DNA of 64,000 bases from Dokdonella sp. (GTDB lineage: Bacteria > Pseudomonadota > Gammaproteobacteria > Xanthomonadales > Rhodanobacteraceae), in the NCBI RefSeq assembly GCF_019634845.1, contig NZ_JAHCAQ010000009.1, positions 62,001 through 126,000 on the forward strand. Reading direction: 5' to 3'. The notes under the pieces are model-generated. The model did not search any database and was not told the DNA's origin. It saw only the letters and a list, made by a program, of their open reading frames with translations. A program made the position numbers and the translations under genes. Of the stretch, positions 17,503 through 26,154 are shown one piece after another. Position 1 is the first letter of the stretch. Each line of letters begins with the position of its first letter.

Positions 17503-18570
17503 ATGCCGAACGTCAACGGCGCAGCAACAGTTGTCCAGGCCCGCGGTGCGGGCAGCGCAGCCGGGACGGTCCCGTTGCGATTTCACGCCATGCGCGGCGC
17601 GGTGTCGCCAAAGCTCGCGATTGCCATTGCCGTAGTCGTGATCGCGGCGGTGGTCGCGTGGTTCCTGCTCGGGCGCTCCGGCGGCGGGCCGGAGGCGACG
17701 GCACCGCAGCGCAATGCCGCTGCGCCAGCGGTTGGCGCCGCAGCCACTGCCACCGAAGGTGCTGCCCAGGCCGATCTCACCGTCGATCAGCTCTATGGTG
17801 AAGCGCGCAAGGCGATGGCCGACAACCGCATGGTGGCGCCGCCGGGCAACAACGCGTTGGAATACTACTTGCGCATTCTCGACAAGCAGCCCGACAACAC
17901 CAATGCCAAGGACGCGCTGCGCGAGCTGTTCCCGTTCGCCACTGCCGGCGTCGAGGACCAGATCAACCAGGGCAACACGGACGAAGCCACGCGCATCATG
18001 GATCTGCTCACCAAGGCCGATTCAAGCAACTACACGTTGACCATCCTGCGCAGCAAGATGGACGCCAAGAAGAAGCAGGCCGAGCGTGATCTCGCGGTGA
18101 AGGCGCAGCAGGAGGCTGCCGCCGCGGCCGCCGCCGCGCGGCCGCAAACGGCTGCCACCACCCCCGAGACGCCCGCCACCGGAGCGGCCGCTGCGGCACC
18201 GGCGACCAGTACCGCTGCGGCCACGCCGCGCCCGGCCGAGGTTGCAACCGCCACACCGGCGCCGACGCCAGCACCGGCGGTGACGCCGCAGGGCGAAACG
18301 CGTGACGTGCGCGTGGTCACTGCGCCGCGCCCGGTCTACCCGCCGGCCGCCGCCCGCAATGGGCAAAGCGGCTGGGTCGAGGTGGAGTTCACGGTGGCCG
18401 CCAACGGCGAGGTGCAGAACGTGCACGTGGTGTCCTCGCAGCCGGCGCGCGTGTTCGACCGCGAAGCGGTGCGCGCGATCGAACGCGCCAAGTTCGAGCC
18501 CAAGTTGGACAACGGCCAACCCGTCGCTTCGACCTTGCGCCGCCGCATCGAGTTCTCGCTCGATCGCTAG
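17503..18570 (+). CDS. TonB-like energy transducer with a long periplasmic linker
   Basis: 355 residues starting at ATG 17503. A basic N-terminus precedes one membrane helix (about 38-54). A helical section follows with TPR-like character (ALEYYLRILDKQPDNTNAKDAL), then a coiled K/E/A segment and an alanine/proline-rich linker. The C-terminal 90 residues form a TonB domain (RPVYPPAAARNGQSGWVEVEFTV, then AIERAKFEPKL). Such proteins normally pass proton-motive energy from ExbB/ExbD to outer-membrane receptors. Neither ExbB/ExbD nor a receptor is nearby. The long helical insert is unlike classical TonB, so a more specialised envelope role is possible. Confidence 0.82.
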   Translation: MPNVNGAATVVQARGAGSAAGTVPLRFHAMRGAVSPKLAIAIAVVVIAAVVAWFLLGRSGGGPEATAPQRNAAAPAVGAAATATEGAAQADLTVDQLYGEARKAMADNRMVAPPGNNALEYYLRILDKQPDNTNAKDALRELFPFATAGVEDQINQGNTDEATRIMDLLTKADSSNYTLTILRSKMDAKKKQAERDLAVKAQQEAAAAAAAARPQTAATTPETPATGAAAAAPATSTAAATPRPAEVATATPAPTPAPAVTPQGETRDVRVVTAPRPVYPPAAARNGQSGWVEVEFTVAANGEVQNVHVVSSQPARVFDREAVRAIERAKFEPKLDNGQPVASTLRRRIEFSLDR

Positions 18571-18583
18571 CGCGCGCAGGATG

Positions 18584-18616
18584 CATTCCGCTGGGCACGA
18601 CTTGCCCGGCGGAATG
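18584..18616. terminator. hairpin between convergent genes (possible bidirectional terminator)
   Basis: CATTCCGC (18584-18591) pairs with GCGGAATG (18609-18616), with inner arms GGGC and GCCC (18593-18596 and 18604-18607). It lies 14 bp after the TonB-like gene and before the convergent hydrolase. There is no T-run. Confidence 0.45.
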
Positions 18617-18792
18617 TGGTGCGGTTGCCGCAGGTGGCGCCGCGCCGCGCATCGACATCGACGCGCCCAGCCGAAGTTCCGCGCGCGACGCGGCCCGACC
18701 ATGCTGCGCATGCGGGCCACGAGGCGCCGATCACGGCGCGCCGTGGTTGCCGTGACCCATCGCGGCGGCCCGCTGGCGTGGAGTGGCCGGTC

Positions 18793-20160
18793 TCAGTCGT
18801 GGCCGCCGAGGCTGCTGCCGTCGTCGCTCGGCTCGGTGCCACGCTCGATGCCGGCCCAGTTCACTTCGGGCAGGCCCAGATAACGATCGAGCAGCATCGG
18901 CACGAGGCCGCCCGGGGTGGCACTCTCGCAATTCCACAGCATGACGACGCCGAAGCGCTGGTGCGGCAGGAATGCGATCATGGCGCGGTAACCTTGCACC
19001 GCGCCGGCATGGAAGATCAGCGTCTGGCCGGCGTAGTCGTAGACGCGCCAGCCCAGCGCGTACTGGGCGTCACGCAGGCGGCCACGACGCCATGGCGAGA
19101 CGTGCAGGTCGCGCCGAGTCTCCACCAGTGGCGTGTGCAGCGTATCGAGCAGCGCGGGCGACAGCACGTCGGGACGCGCGCCCATCTGGGCCATGAGCCA
19201 TTGCTCCATGTCGCGCAGGCTGGCATTGACGCCGGCAGCCGGCGCCACGCGGTAGTAGGCCTCGGTCGGCGCGAACGCCACCCAGCCGGCCGCGCTGCGC
19301 CGATGCGGTCGCGCCCAGCCGGGTGAGGCTTCCAGCGCATCGCGGCCATAGGTCGCGCTACGCATGCCAAGCGGATGGAAGATGCGCTTTTCGACCTGGT
19401 GGTAGTAGAAGTCGCCGGTGGTGGCGAAGACCACGTCACCGATGAGGCTGAAGGCGATGTTCTGGTAGCCATAGCACTCGCCGACCGGGCACGTCATCGG
19501 CACGTCCTTGAGCCGATCCACCAGCAGTTCATACGGTTCGTCCTGCTCCAGCAGGCGGTCATAGGTATTGTGGGGTAGCCCGACGCGATGGCTGAGGATG
19601 TCGCGCACCGTCAGTTGCGCCCCGGCGGCGGCATCACTCAAGGCGAAGGTGGGCAGCAGGTCGGCCACGCGCGTATCCCACTGCATGCGCCCGTCATCGA
19701 CCAGCAGTCCGGTCAGTGCGGTGGCGAAGGCCTTCGACAGCGAGGCCAGTCGAAATACCGTCTGTGGCGTGACCCGCTCGGCAGTGGCCACGTCGGCAAA
19801 GCCGATGGCGCGTTCGAGCACGACCTGATCGTCGTTGACCACGGCGACGGCCAGTCCCGCTACCGCGTTCGCCGCGGCCACTCCGTCCAGCCAGGTGTCG
19901 AACTCGCGCGCCACCGCGCCCACGTCCACGCTCGCCATTGCGCGCGCATCGGCCAGCGGCACGCTCACCGGCACCGGCACGGTCACCGGCGCGCGGTGGT
20001 TGGCGCGCTTGCCGCGGGCAGCTGCCGGCGGCAACTTCTGCCTGACGCTCGAGGATGACGGTCGCGCCGCCGCTGCGGCCACGGCAGGGGCTGACACGCC
20101 GGCAAAGCTGGCGACGACGGCGGCCAGTGCGATGCCCGCCACGCATGAACGACGGCTCAA
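18793..20160 (-). CDS. secreted serine hydrolase of the beta-lactamase/penicillin-binding class C family
   Basis: 455 residues with an N-terminal signal peptide (AGIALAAVVASFAGVSAPAVAAA). A low-complexity section rich in P and V precedes the catalytic domain. Class C motifs are present: SLSK with nucleophile Ser140 and Lys143, YGYQN as the Tyr-x-Asn element, and HAGAVQGYRAM as the K/H-x-G element. The family includes D-aminopeptidases, esterases and cell-wall-active enzymes; true AmpC activity is unlikely from the motif context alone. It stands alone, divergent from lemA, with a likely promoter in the 100-bp gap. Substrate unknown. Confidence 0.87.
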   Translation of the reverse strand: MSRRSCVAGIALAAVVASFAGVSAPAVAAAAARPSSSSVRQKLPPAAARGKRANHRAPVTVPVPVSVPLADARAMASVDVGAVAREFDTWLDGVAAANAVAGLAVAVVNDDQVVLERAIGFADVATAERVTPQTVFRLASLSKAFATALTGLLVDDGRMQWDTRVADLLPTFALSDAAAGAQLTVRDILSHRVGLPHNTYDRLLEQDEPYELLVDRLKDVPMTCPVGECYGYQNIAFSLIGDVVFATTGDFYYHQVEKRIFHPLGMRSATYGRDALEASPGWARPHRRSAAGWVAFAPTEAYYRVAPAAGVNASLRDMEQWLMAQMGARPDVLSPALLDTLHTPLVETRRDLHVSPWRRGRLRDAQYALGWRVYDYAGQTLIFHAGAVQGYRAMIAFLPHQRFGVVMLWNCESATPGGLVPMLLDRYLGLPEVNWAGIERGTEPSDDGSSLGGHD

Positions 20161-20233
20161 TTCAGTCTCCGGCAGCGTTGCCCGTGGCTTCGTGCGCGTG
20201 GGCAGCGCCTGCTATATGCTCCAATCGGAGCGG

Positions 20234-20239
20234 ATTCTA
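20234..20239 (-). promoter_or_regulatory. candidate -10 element (TAGAAT, minus strand) of the serine hydrolase
   Basis: ATTCTA on the plus strand reads TAGAAT on the minus strand, 74 bases before the hydrolase ATG. Next to it GCTCC-AATC-GGAGC forms a small palindrome that could be an operator shared with lemA. Confidence 0.35.
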
Positions 20240-20264
20240 GCTACATCCAGCTGAGGAAATGAAC

Positions 20265-20852
20265 ATGGGAATGTTGGTATTCCTGGCCGTTGTCGTCGGC
20301 GTGCTGCTGTATGGCGTGGCGCTTTACAACGGCCTCGTCGCAGGACGCAACGGCTACAAGAACGCGTTCGCCCAGATCGACGTGCAGCTCACGCGCCGCT
20401 ACGACCTGATTCCGAATCTCGTCGAGACCGTCAAGGCCTACATGAAGCACGAGCGCGACACGCTCGAGGCAGTGGTGCAGGCGCGCAGCTCGGCAATGGC
20501 GGGACTATCGGCCGCCAAGGCCAGTCCGGGGGATGCGGCGGCGATGCAGCAGCTTGCCGGCGCCGACAATGCGCTCACGCAGACGCTGGGCAGGCTGTTC
20601 GCGCTGTCGGAATCCTATCCCGATCTCAAGGCCAACCAGAACATGATGCAGCTCAGCGAAGAGCTGTCGACGACCGAGAACAAGGTTGCCTTCGCGCGCC
20701 AGGCCTTCAATGACGCGGTGATGAACTACAACATCAGCCGCGAACAGTTTCCGGGATCGATCGTCGCCAACATGTTCGCGTTCCAGCCGGCGCAGCAACT
20801 GGCGATCGAGTCGGAGACCAAGCGCGAAGTGCCCAAAGTGTCGTTCAGTTGA
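20265..20852 (+). CDS. lemA: LemA family membrane protein
   Basis: 195 residues. A short periplasmic N-terminus and one membrane helix (about 2-20) precede the hallmark block YNGLVAGRNGYKNAFAQIDVQLTRRYDLIPNLVETVKAYMKHE and a helical bundle ending FSESYPDLKAN-like and YNISREQFPGSIVANMF. The ATG at 20265 is preferred to that at 20259 because GAGGA then sits at normal spacing. An M48 metalloprotease follows 63 bp downstream, a pairing seen in many Gram-negative genomes. The exact function of LemA is not known. Confidence 0.92.
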   Translation: MGMLVFLAVVVGVLLYGVALYNGLVAGRNGYKNAFAQIDVQLTRRYDLIPNLVETVKAYMKHERDTLEAVVQARSSAMAGLSAAKASPGDAAAMQQLAGADNALTQTLGRLFALSESYPDLKANQNMMQLSEELSTTENKVAFARQAFNDAVMNYNISREQFPGSIVANMFAFQPAQQLAIESETKREVPKVSFS

Positions 20853-20915
20853 CGAGCCGCACGCGCCGCGCCCCGGCGCGCGCGATGCACGCCGCGTGAG
20901 TGAGGGCTTGCGCCG

Positions 20916-22844
20916 ATGAACTTCTTTGCCCACCAGCAACGTGCCCGCCGCGACACGCGGCGCATGCTCGTGCTGTTCGCGCTGGTCGTGCTCGGAGTGG
21001 TCGCCGCGACCGACGTGGTGCTGCTCCTTACGCTCGGGCATGCGGGCGGGGTGCGACCGCAGGGTGTGCTGATGCTCAGTGCGCTCGTTGCCGCGCTCAT
21101 CGCAGTGGGCTCCCTGTACCGCACCGCCACGCTGCGCGCCGGTGGGGCGGCGGTGGCGGCGGGGCTGGGCGGGGTCATGGTGCCGACCGACACCAGCCAC
21201 TTCGCCTGGCGGCGCCTGCGCAATGTCGTCGAGGAAATCGCAATCGCCTCGGGGGTGCCCGTGCCGCAGGTGTTCGTGCTCGAGGAAGAGACCGGCATCA
21301 ATGCGTTTGCTGCCGGCTTCACGCCGGCCGATGCGGCGATCACGGTCACGCGCGGCGCGCTCGACAAGCTCACGCGCGCCGAATTGCAGGGTGTGATCGG
21401 TCACGAATTCAGCCACATTCTCAATGGCGACATGCGCCTGAACATCCGCCTTGTCGGCATGGTGTTCGGCATCCTCGCGCTGGCCACGATCGGGCGCAGG
21501 ATCGCCCAGGATTCGGGCCGCGGGCGCAGAGCCGGCATGGCCGCTGTCGTCGGGCTGGCTCTGTTTGCGGTCGGCTACATCGGCGTGGTGCTGGCGCGCG
21601 TGATCCAGGCCTCGATCTCGCGTCAGCGCGAGTACCTGGCCGACGCCTCGGCCGTGCAGTTCACGCGCCAGACCGAGGGCATTGCCGGTGCGCTCAAGAA
21701 GATCGGTGCGCTCGCCGAAGGCTCCAAGCTGGCCAGCAGCAACAGCGATGAAGTGGCGCACATGTTGTTTAGCGATGGCGTGGGCCGTCGCCCCTGGTTG
21801 GCCACGCATCCGCCGCTGGTGGATCGTATCCGGCGTCTCGATCCCGCCTTCGCCGTCGGCGAATGGCAGGTAATCGCTGAGGCCTGGTCGCAGCCGGTGG
21901 CTGCGGCCGACGCCGCGGCGCGTGATGACGTATCGATCGCCGGTCTGGCGCCGCGCGCGAGCGTGGCCAGGCCCGCACGCGGACCGGTCGATGCTCTGCC
22001 TGACCACGCCGTGCGCGTGCGCGTGACGCCGCGCGGCGTGGCGGCCCAGGTCGGCAATCCCGGCAACGACGACAGCGTTGCGGCGCGTCGCCTGCGCGCC
22101 GCGTTGCCGCCGCGTTTGCGCCTCGCGGCCCGCGACGGCGAGCGCGCAGTGCCGCTGCTGTTCGCGCTGTCGGCAGGCGAGGGCGCGGCGGTTCGCGCGC
22201 GGCAGCTGCAGCTCGTGGCCGACGCATGGGGACCGGTCATTGCCGACCTGACGGCGGAACTGGCCAGCGCGGTGGCGACGCTCCATCCGATGCAGCGCCT
22301 GCCGCTGGCGGCGCTGGCATTCCCGGCGCTGCGGCGTCGCCCTCGGCCGCAACTGGACCGCTTCATGGCGACGCTGCGTGCGCTCATCGATGCCGACGGT
22401 CGGGTGACGCTGGGCGAGTATTGCCTGGCGACACTGGTGCGCGTGCAGGTCATCGATGCACTCGACCCGACGGCTGCCTTCGTCATTGGGCGCCGCCGCC
22501 TGCCGCAGCTTGCCGGTGCCCTGCATGACCTGCTCGCGATCCTCGCCCGGCATGGTCATGCCGACGAGGCCCGGGCGCGGCAGGCCTTTGGCCTGGGCCT
22601 GCACGAGGTATTGCCCGACGCGCGCATCGACTACCGGCCGCCGGACGACTGGAAGGCCGCGCTCGATCGCGCCTTGCCGCAGCTCGACCTGCTGCTGCCG
22701 GTAGGCAAGGAATGCCTGGTGCAGGCGCTCGTGCGCGTGATCAGCGCCGACGGCCTGGTGACGCTGGCCGAGGCCGAACTGCTGCGTACGGTCTGCGCTG
22801 CGCTGCATTGCCCGCTGCCGCCGCTGCTGCAGCAACCGGCCTGA
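20916..22844 (+). CDS. membrane M48-family zinc metalloprotease with a long C-terminal extension
   Basis: 642 residues. Two N-terminal helices precede an HtpX/Oma1-like peptidase domain with zinc motif HEFSH (163-167). Further helices follow and the third ligand is Glu239 in SRQREYLADASAVQF. Residues 300-642 are an extension not needed for protease activity. It contains two related segments near residues 489 and 608 (IDADGRVTLGEYCL and ISADGLVTLAEAELL) that look like TerB-type helical repeats. LemA is encoded directly upstream, suggesting joint work in membrane-protein quality control. The extension may serve in sensing or in binding partners. Confidence 0.88.
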   Translation: MNFFAHQQRARRDTRRMLVLFALVVLGVVAATDVVLLLTLGHAGGVRPQGVLMLSALVAALIAVGSLYRTATLRAGGAAVAAGLGGVMVPTDTSHFAWRRLRNVVEEIAIASGVPVPQVFVLEEETGINAFAAGFTPADAAITVTRGALDKLTRAELQGVIGHEFSHILNGDMRLNIRLVGMVFGILALATIGRRIAQDSGRGRRAGMAAVVGLALFAVGYIGVVLARVIQASISRQREYLADASAVQFTRQTEGIAGALKKIGALAEGSKLASSNSDEVAHMLFSDGVGRRPWLATHPPLVDRIRRLDPAFAVGEWQVIAEAWSQPVAAADAAARDDVSIAGLAPRASVARPARGPVDALPDHAVRVRVTPRGVAAQVGNPGNDDSVAARRLRAALPPRLRLAARDGERAVPLLFALSAGEGAAVRARQLQLVADAWGPVIADLTAELASAVATLHPMQRLPLAALAFPALRRRPRPQLDRFMATLRALIDADGRVTLGEYCLATLVRVQVIDALDPTAAFVIGRRRLPQLAGALHDLLAILARHGHADEARARQAFGLGLHEVLPDARIDYRPPDDWKAALDRALPQLDLLLPVGKECLVQALVRVISADGLVTLAEAELLRTVCAALHCPLPPLLQQPA

Positions 22845-22942
22845 ACGACCACGGCGGGCCGGGTGGCCCGTTACACTTGGCGTGCGGCGCCGCCGCATCC
22901 CTTTCCCGCAGAGCCCGCGCAGCATAGGCCGCGCCTTCCCGC

Positions 22943-23497
22943 ATGAGCGCCCCCAACGATCCCGTCCACACCCGTCTGGAAGAGCTGCTGGCCGCCTACG
23001 GCAGCCGCGTCCGTGCGCTGCTGGTCGGCTATGGCCTGGACAAGCACGGCATCGACCCGGCCGACGTCGAGCAGGAAGTGCGCATCCGGCTGTGGCATGC
23101 GCTCGAGCGTGACCGGTCCGGGGCCTTCCATGCGTCTTATGTGCAGCGGGTCGTTGCGAGCACGGTCATCGATGCCTTGCGACGGGCCCAGGTCCGGGCG
23201 GCGGAGCCGTTGCCGGAGGAGGACGATGGAACGTTCGACGTCGAGCTGGCGCCGGTGGCGCCGGAACGGCGGGCAGGCGACCTGCAGCACATGCAAGGGC
23301 TGCAGCGCTGTCTGGCCGAGATTCCGGAGCGCCGTCGCCTGCCGATTGCATTGCACCTGCAGGGCTTTTCGCTGCAGGAGATCGCCGACATCGCCGGGAT
23401 TCCCTCGGCCGAGGCGGCACGGAAACTGGTTTCGCGCGGGCTGGAGGGCCTCAAGCAACGACTGCGCGAACTCGGATTGGGCGATTTTGAAGACTGA
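22943..23497 (+). CDS. RNA polymerase sigma-70-like factor (ECF type)
   Basis: 184 residues. Region 2 is visible as DPADVEQEVRIRLWHALERD with SYVQRVVASTVIDALRRAQ, and region 4 as ERRRLPIALHLQGFSLQEIADIAGIPSAEAARKLVSRGLEGLKQRL, an HTH that would read the -35 element. Region 3 is absent, as in ECF factors. The next gene starts 5 bp later and encodes a one-helix membrane protein, the usual anti-sigma arrangement. The stimulus and target promoters are unknown. Confidence 0.85.
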   Translation: MSAPNDPVHTRLEELLAAYGSRVRALLVGYGLDKHGIDPADVEQEVRIRLWHALERDRSGAFHASYVQRVVASTVIDALRRAQVRAAEPLPEEDDGTFDVELAPVAPERRAGDLQHMQGLQRCLAEIPERRRLPIALHLQGFSLQEIADIAGIPSAEAARKLVSRGLEGLKQRLRELGLGDFED

Positions 23498-23501
23498 TGC
23501 C

Positions 23502-24023
23502 ATGAACACGATGTCGCTTTCGAACCTGTATCGCCGCGCCACCGCTGGTGGCGCCGCGCCGGCTGTGGATGCCGACGCCCTGCTCGCCGTGCTGGCCGGC
23601 AAGCCGGCCGACGCGCTGCGGCGTGCCGAGGCGACGCGCGCGCTGGCCGAGTCGGCTGCCCACGCCGATCTGGCGCGCATGCTCGGCGAGCTGCAGATCG
23701 AGTCGGAGCAACTGGCGACGCAGGTGCAGCGCCTGCGCGCACCGGCGCGCCGGCAGGGCGATGTGGCGCGCCGTCACGCGCACGTCGTGCACCTGCGCTG
23801 GTTCGGCGCGATGGCGGCCAGCCTCGTGCTGGCCGTGGGGGCCTTCATGCTGCACGAGCGCAGCGAACGCCAGCAGATGGCAAGCGTGACCGGTGCGGCC
23901 GGTGCTGCGCATGTCGCCGCCACGAGCGACCGCATCTTCGCCTCGGGCGAGGAATTGCGCCAACCGGCCGCTCCGGCCGCTGCCGATCGCTTGTTCCGCA
24001 GCGACTTTTCCGAAGGCAGCTGA
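23502..24023 (+). CDS. one-helix membrane protein, probable anti-sigma partner
   Basis: 173 residues, starting 5 bp after the sigma gene. The cytoplasmic N-terminal 100 residues are alanine/arginine-rich and helical, without a ZAS zinc motif. One membrane helix follows (about 106-121, AMAASLVLAVGAFML), then a short periplasmic tail. I do not recognise the family. Position and topology suggest an anti-sigma factor or a membrane tether for the sigma factor; that is inference from context only. Confidence 0.6.
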   Translation: MNTMSLSNLYRRATAGGAAPAVDADALLAVLAGKPADALRRAEATRALAESAAHADLARMLGELQIESEQLATQVQRLRAPARRQGDVARRHAHVVHLRWFGAMAASLVLAVGAFMLHERSERQQMASVTGAAGAAHVAATSDRIFASGEELRQPAAPAAADRLFRSDFSEGS

Positions 24024-24086
24024 GTATTCGGCCACCGCTCGCGCGCGGCGCCCGGCCACGCCGGACGTCGGCCCGCATCGGCGGGT

Positions 24087-25691
24087 TCAGTCGGCGGCGA
24101 CGGCGTGGGCGTGCTCGCGCGTGGCCGCGAACTCGATGCCTGGCGCGCGTTCCTGCGCCAACTGCAGGTTGACGCGCGACGGCGCCAGATACACGAGCTG
24201 GCCCGCGGCGTCGACCGCGAGGTGACTGGCGTTCTTCTCGCGGAACTCGGCCAGCTTGCGCTCGTCGTCGCAGTACACCCAGCGCGCAGTCACCACGCCG
24301 ACGGTCTCGAATGCCGCATCGACGCCGTATTCGTCCTTGAGGCGGTAGGCGACCACGTCGAACTGCAGCGTGCCGACCGCACCGAGCACGAGGTCATTGG
24401 ACATCAGCGGGCGGAAGAACTGCGTGGCGCCTTCCTCGGACAGCTGCGCCAGGCCCTTGACCAAGGCCTTCATCTTGAGCGGATCCCTGAGTCGCGCGCG
24501 GCGGAACAGTTCGGGCGCGAAGTTGGGGATGCCGGTGAACGACAGCGCTTCGCCGGCGGTGAACGTGTCACCGATCGAGATCGTGCCGTGGTTGTGCAGG
24601 CCGATCACGTCGCCCGGCCAGGCCGTCGCCACGATCTCGCGGTCCGAGGCCATGAAGGTCAGCGCATTGGCCACGCGCAGTTCCTTGCCGGTGCGCACGT
24701 GCAGCATCTTCATGCCGGCATCGTAGCGGCCGCTGCACACGCGCAGGAACGCGACGCGGTCGCGGTGGGCCGGGTCCATGTTGGCCTGGATCTTGAACAC
24801 GAAGCCGCTGAAGCCCTCTTCGGTCGGCTCGACCAACCGCGTGGTGGTGGCGCGTGCGCGCGGCGCCGGCGCATGCTCGACGAAGAAGTCGAGCAGGAGC
24901 TGCACGCCGAAATTGTTGACCGCCGAGCCGAAGAACACCGGGGTGAGGCGGCCGGCGCGATAGGCGTCGACGTCGAACGCGTGCGAGGCGCCGCGCACGA
25001 GCTCGAGTTCCTCACGCAGCTCGGTCAGTGCAGCGCCGCCGATGCGGGCAGCGAGCTGAGGGTCATCGAGCCCCTGGAAGATCGTCGAATCCTGGCGCGT
25101 GAAATTGCGTCCGGGTTCGAACAGGTGCACCTCGTCGAGCAGCAGGTGGTAGACGCCCTTGAGGCGCGCCCCCATGCCGATCGGCCAGGTCACCGGCGTG
25201 CACGGGATCTTGAGTACCGATTCCACCTCGTCGAGCAGTTCGATCGGCGCGCGGCCTTCGCGGTCGAGCTTGTTGATGAAGGTCATGATCGGCGTGTCGC
25301 GCAGGCGGCACACGTCCATCAGCTTGATCGTGCGCTCCTCCACGCCCTTGGCGCAGTCGATCACCATCAGTGCCGAGTCGACCGCGGTGAGCACGCGGTA
25401 GGTGTCCTCGCCGAAGTCGGCGTGGCCCGGCGTGTCGAGCAGGTTGACGATCTTGCCCTCGTAGGGGAACTGCATCACCGAACTGGTCACCGAGATGCCG
25501 CGCTCCTTTTCCAGCGCCATCCAGTCGGAGGTCGCGTGGCGCGCGGCCTTGCGGCCCTTGACGCTGCCGGCGAGCTGGATCGCGCCGCCGAACAGCAGCA
25601 GCTTTTCGGTGAGCGTGGTCTTGCCCGCATCGGGGTGGGAGATGATGGCGAAGGTGCGCCGACGGCGCATTTGCTCGGAGTGCTCGGACAT
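24087..25691 (-). CDS. prfC: peptide chain release factor 3
   Basis: 534 residues. GTPase that removes RF1 and RF2 from the ribosome after termination. G1 [15 protein letters not shown], the RF3-specific [31 protein letters not shown]3 [14 protein letters not shown] and G4 NKLDREGR are all visible, and the C-terminal domain contains [18 protein letters not shown], typical of RF3. The ATG at 25691 is preferred to the GTG at 25700 on similarity to the usual N-terminus. It is transcribed away from the methionine operon. Confidence 0.96.
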   Translation of the reverse strand: MSEHSEQMRRRRTFAIISHPDAGKTTLTEKLLLFGGAIQLAGSVKGRKAARHATSDWMALEKERGISVTSSVMQFPYEGKIVNLLDTPGHADFGEDTYRVLTAVDSALMVIDCAKGVEERTIKLMDVCRLRDTPIMTFINKLDREGRAPIELLDEVESVLKIPCTPVTWPIGMGARLKGVYHLLLDEVHLFEPGRNFTRQDSTIFQGLDDPQLAARIGGAALTELREELELVRGASHAFDVDAYRAGRLTPVFFGSAVNNFGVQLLLDFFVEHAPAPRARATTTRLVEPTEEGFSGFVFKIQANMDPAHRDRVAFLRVCSGRYDAGMKMLHVRTGKELRVANALTFMASDREIVATAWPGDVIGLHNHGTISIGDTFTAGEALSFTGIPNFAPELFRRARLRDPLKMKALVKGLAQLSEEGATQFFRPLMSNDLVLGAVGTLQFDVVAYRLKDEYGVDAAFETVGVVTARWVYCDDERKLAEFREKNASHLAVDAAGQLVYLAPSRVNLQLAQERAPGIEFAATREHAHAVAAD

Positions 25692-25723
25692 GGTCGCCAC
25701 GACGGACGCGGGGAAAGCCGCCT

Positions 25724-25729
25724 AGGATA
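25724..25729 (-). promoter_or_regulatory. candidate -10 element (TATCCT, minus strand) of prfC
   Basis: AGGATA on the plus strand reads TATCCT on the minus strand, 33 bases before the prfC ATG. The rest of the upstream region to 25850 is very GC-rich with several small inverted repeats. Confidence 0.35.
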
Positions 25730-25873
25730 GCAGCGATCGGCGCCGGCCCGGCGCCAGCCGCTTGCGCCGGCCGCAGCATGGCGCCGCGGCGTCCCCGCGC
25801 GGGCGCCGCAGCGCGGTTGCGCCTCGGTCGCCGTGGCGCAGCCGCCAAATGATCTTTTGTCATGTGGATGGAT

Positions 25874-25889
25874 AGACGTCTAAACGCCT
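25874..25889 (+). promoter_or_regulatory. tandem MetJ operator (met boxes) of the metX-metB-hom operon
   Basis: A perfect met box AGACGTCT (25874-25881) is followed directly by AAACGCCT (6 of 8). GGATGGAT, just before, matches at 4 of 8. MetJ binds two or more adjacent 8-bp boxes cooperatively. The pair ends two bases before the -35 element, so bound repressor would block RNA polymerase. The window encodes MetJ at 16675-17103. Confidence 0.82.
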
Positions 25890-25890
25890 A

Positions 25891-25919
25891 TTGACATGAC
25901 AAATGACGATCCCTACAGT
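25891..25919 (+). promoter_or_regulatory. sigma-70 promoter of the methionine operon
   Basis: TTGACA (25891-25896), 17-bp spacer, TACAGT (25914-25919; 4 of 6). The transcript would start near 25926, immediately before the riboswitch. The spacing and the adjacent MetJ boxes support the assignment. Confidence 0.75.
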
Positions 25920-25930
25920 GGCGGCCACTG

Positions 25931-26070
25931 CTCATCGAGACCGGCTGAGGGACAGGCCCAGCGAAGCCGGGGCAACCAGCGGGGCAGCAATGGTCGCAAC
26001 GGCCGTTGCCGCCCGCCACGGTGCCAACTCCCGCGGCGGCTGCGCGCAGGCGCAGCCACCGAGAGATGAG
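25931..26070 (+). ncRNA. SAM-I (S-box) riboswitch
   Basis: The conserved S-box core is present in order: P1 left strand CTCATC (25931-25936), GAGGGA (25947-25952), GGCCC (25955-25959), GGCAACC (25971-25977), GGTGCCAA (26020-26027) and P1 right strand GATGAG (26065-26070). The stretch between GGCAACC and GGTGCCAA folds as an enlarged P3 helix. Known function: S-adenosylmethionine binding stabilises P1 and turns the downstream gene off. It lies between the promoter and metX, the first enzyme committed to methionine. Confidence 0.93.
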
Positions 26071-26154
26071 CGACGACGGTACCGATGAGGGTCGGTGCGG
26101 GCGTCGCATTCGCTCCGGAACCGCGGCCACGATGGGCGCCACAGGAGCGCTGTC
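26071..26154 (+). promoter_or_regulatory. expression platform of the SAM-I riboswitch (Shine-Dalgarno sequestration)
   Basis: CGCTCC (26111-26116) can pair perfectly with GGAGCG (26144-26149), which holds the metX Shine-Dalgarno 6-11 bases before the ATG. The overlapping TCGCTC (26110-26115) can instead pair with GAGCGA (26068-26073) at the right strand of P1. With SAM bound, P1 holds that strand, the anti-SD is free and translation is off. Without SAM, the two switch partners. No T-run is present, so control at translation is inferred. Confidence 0.7.
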
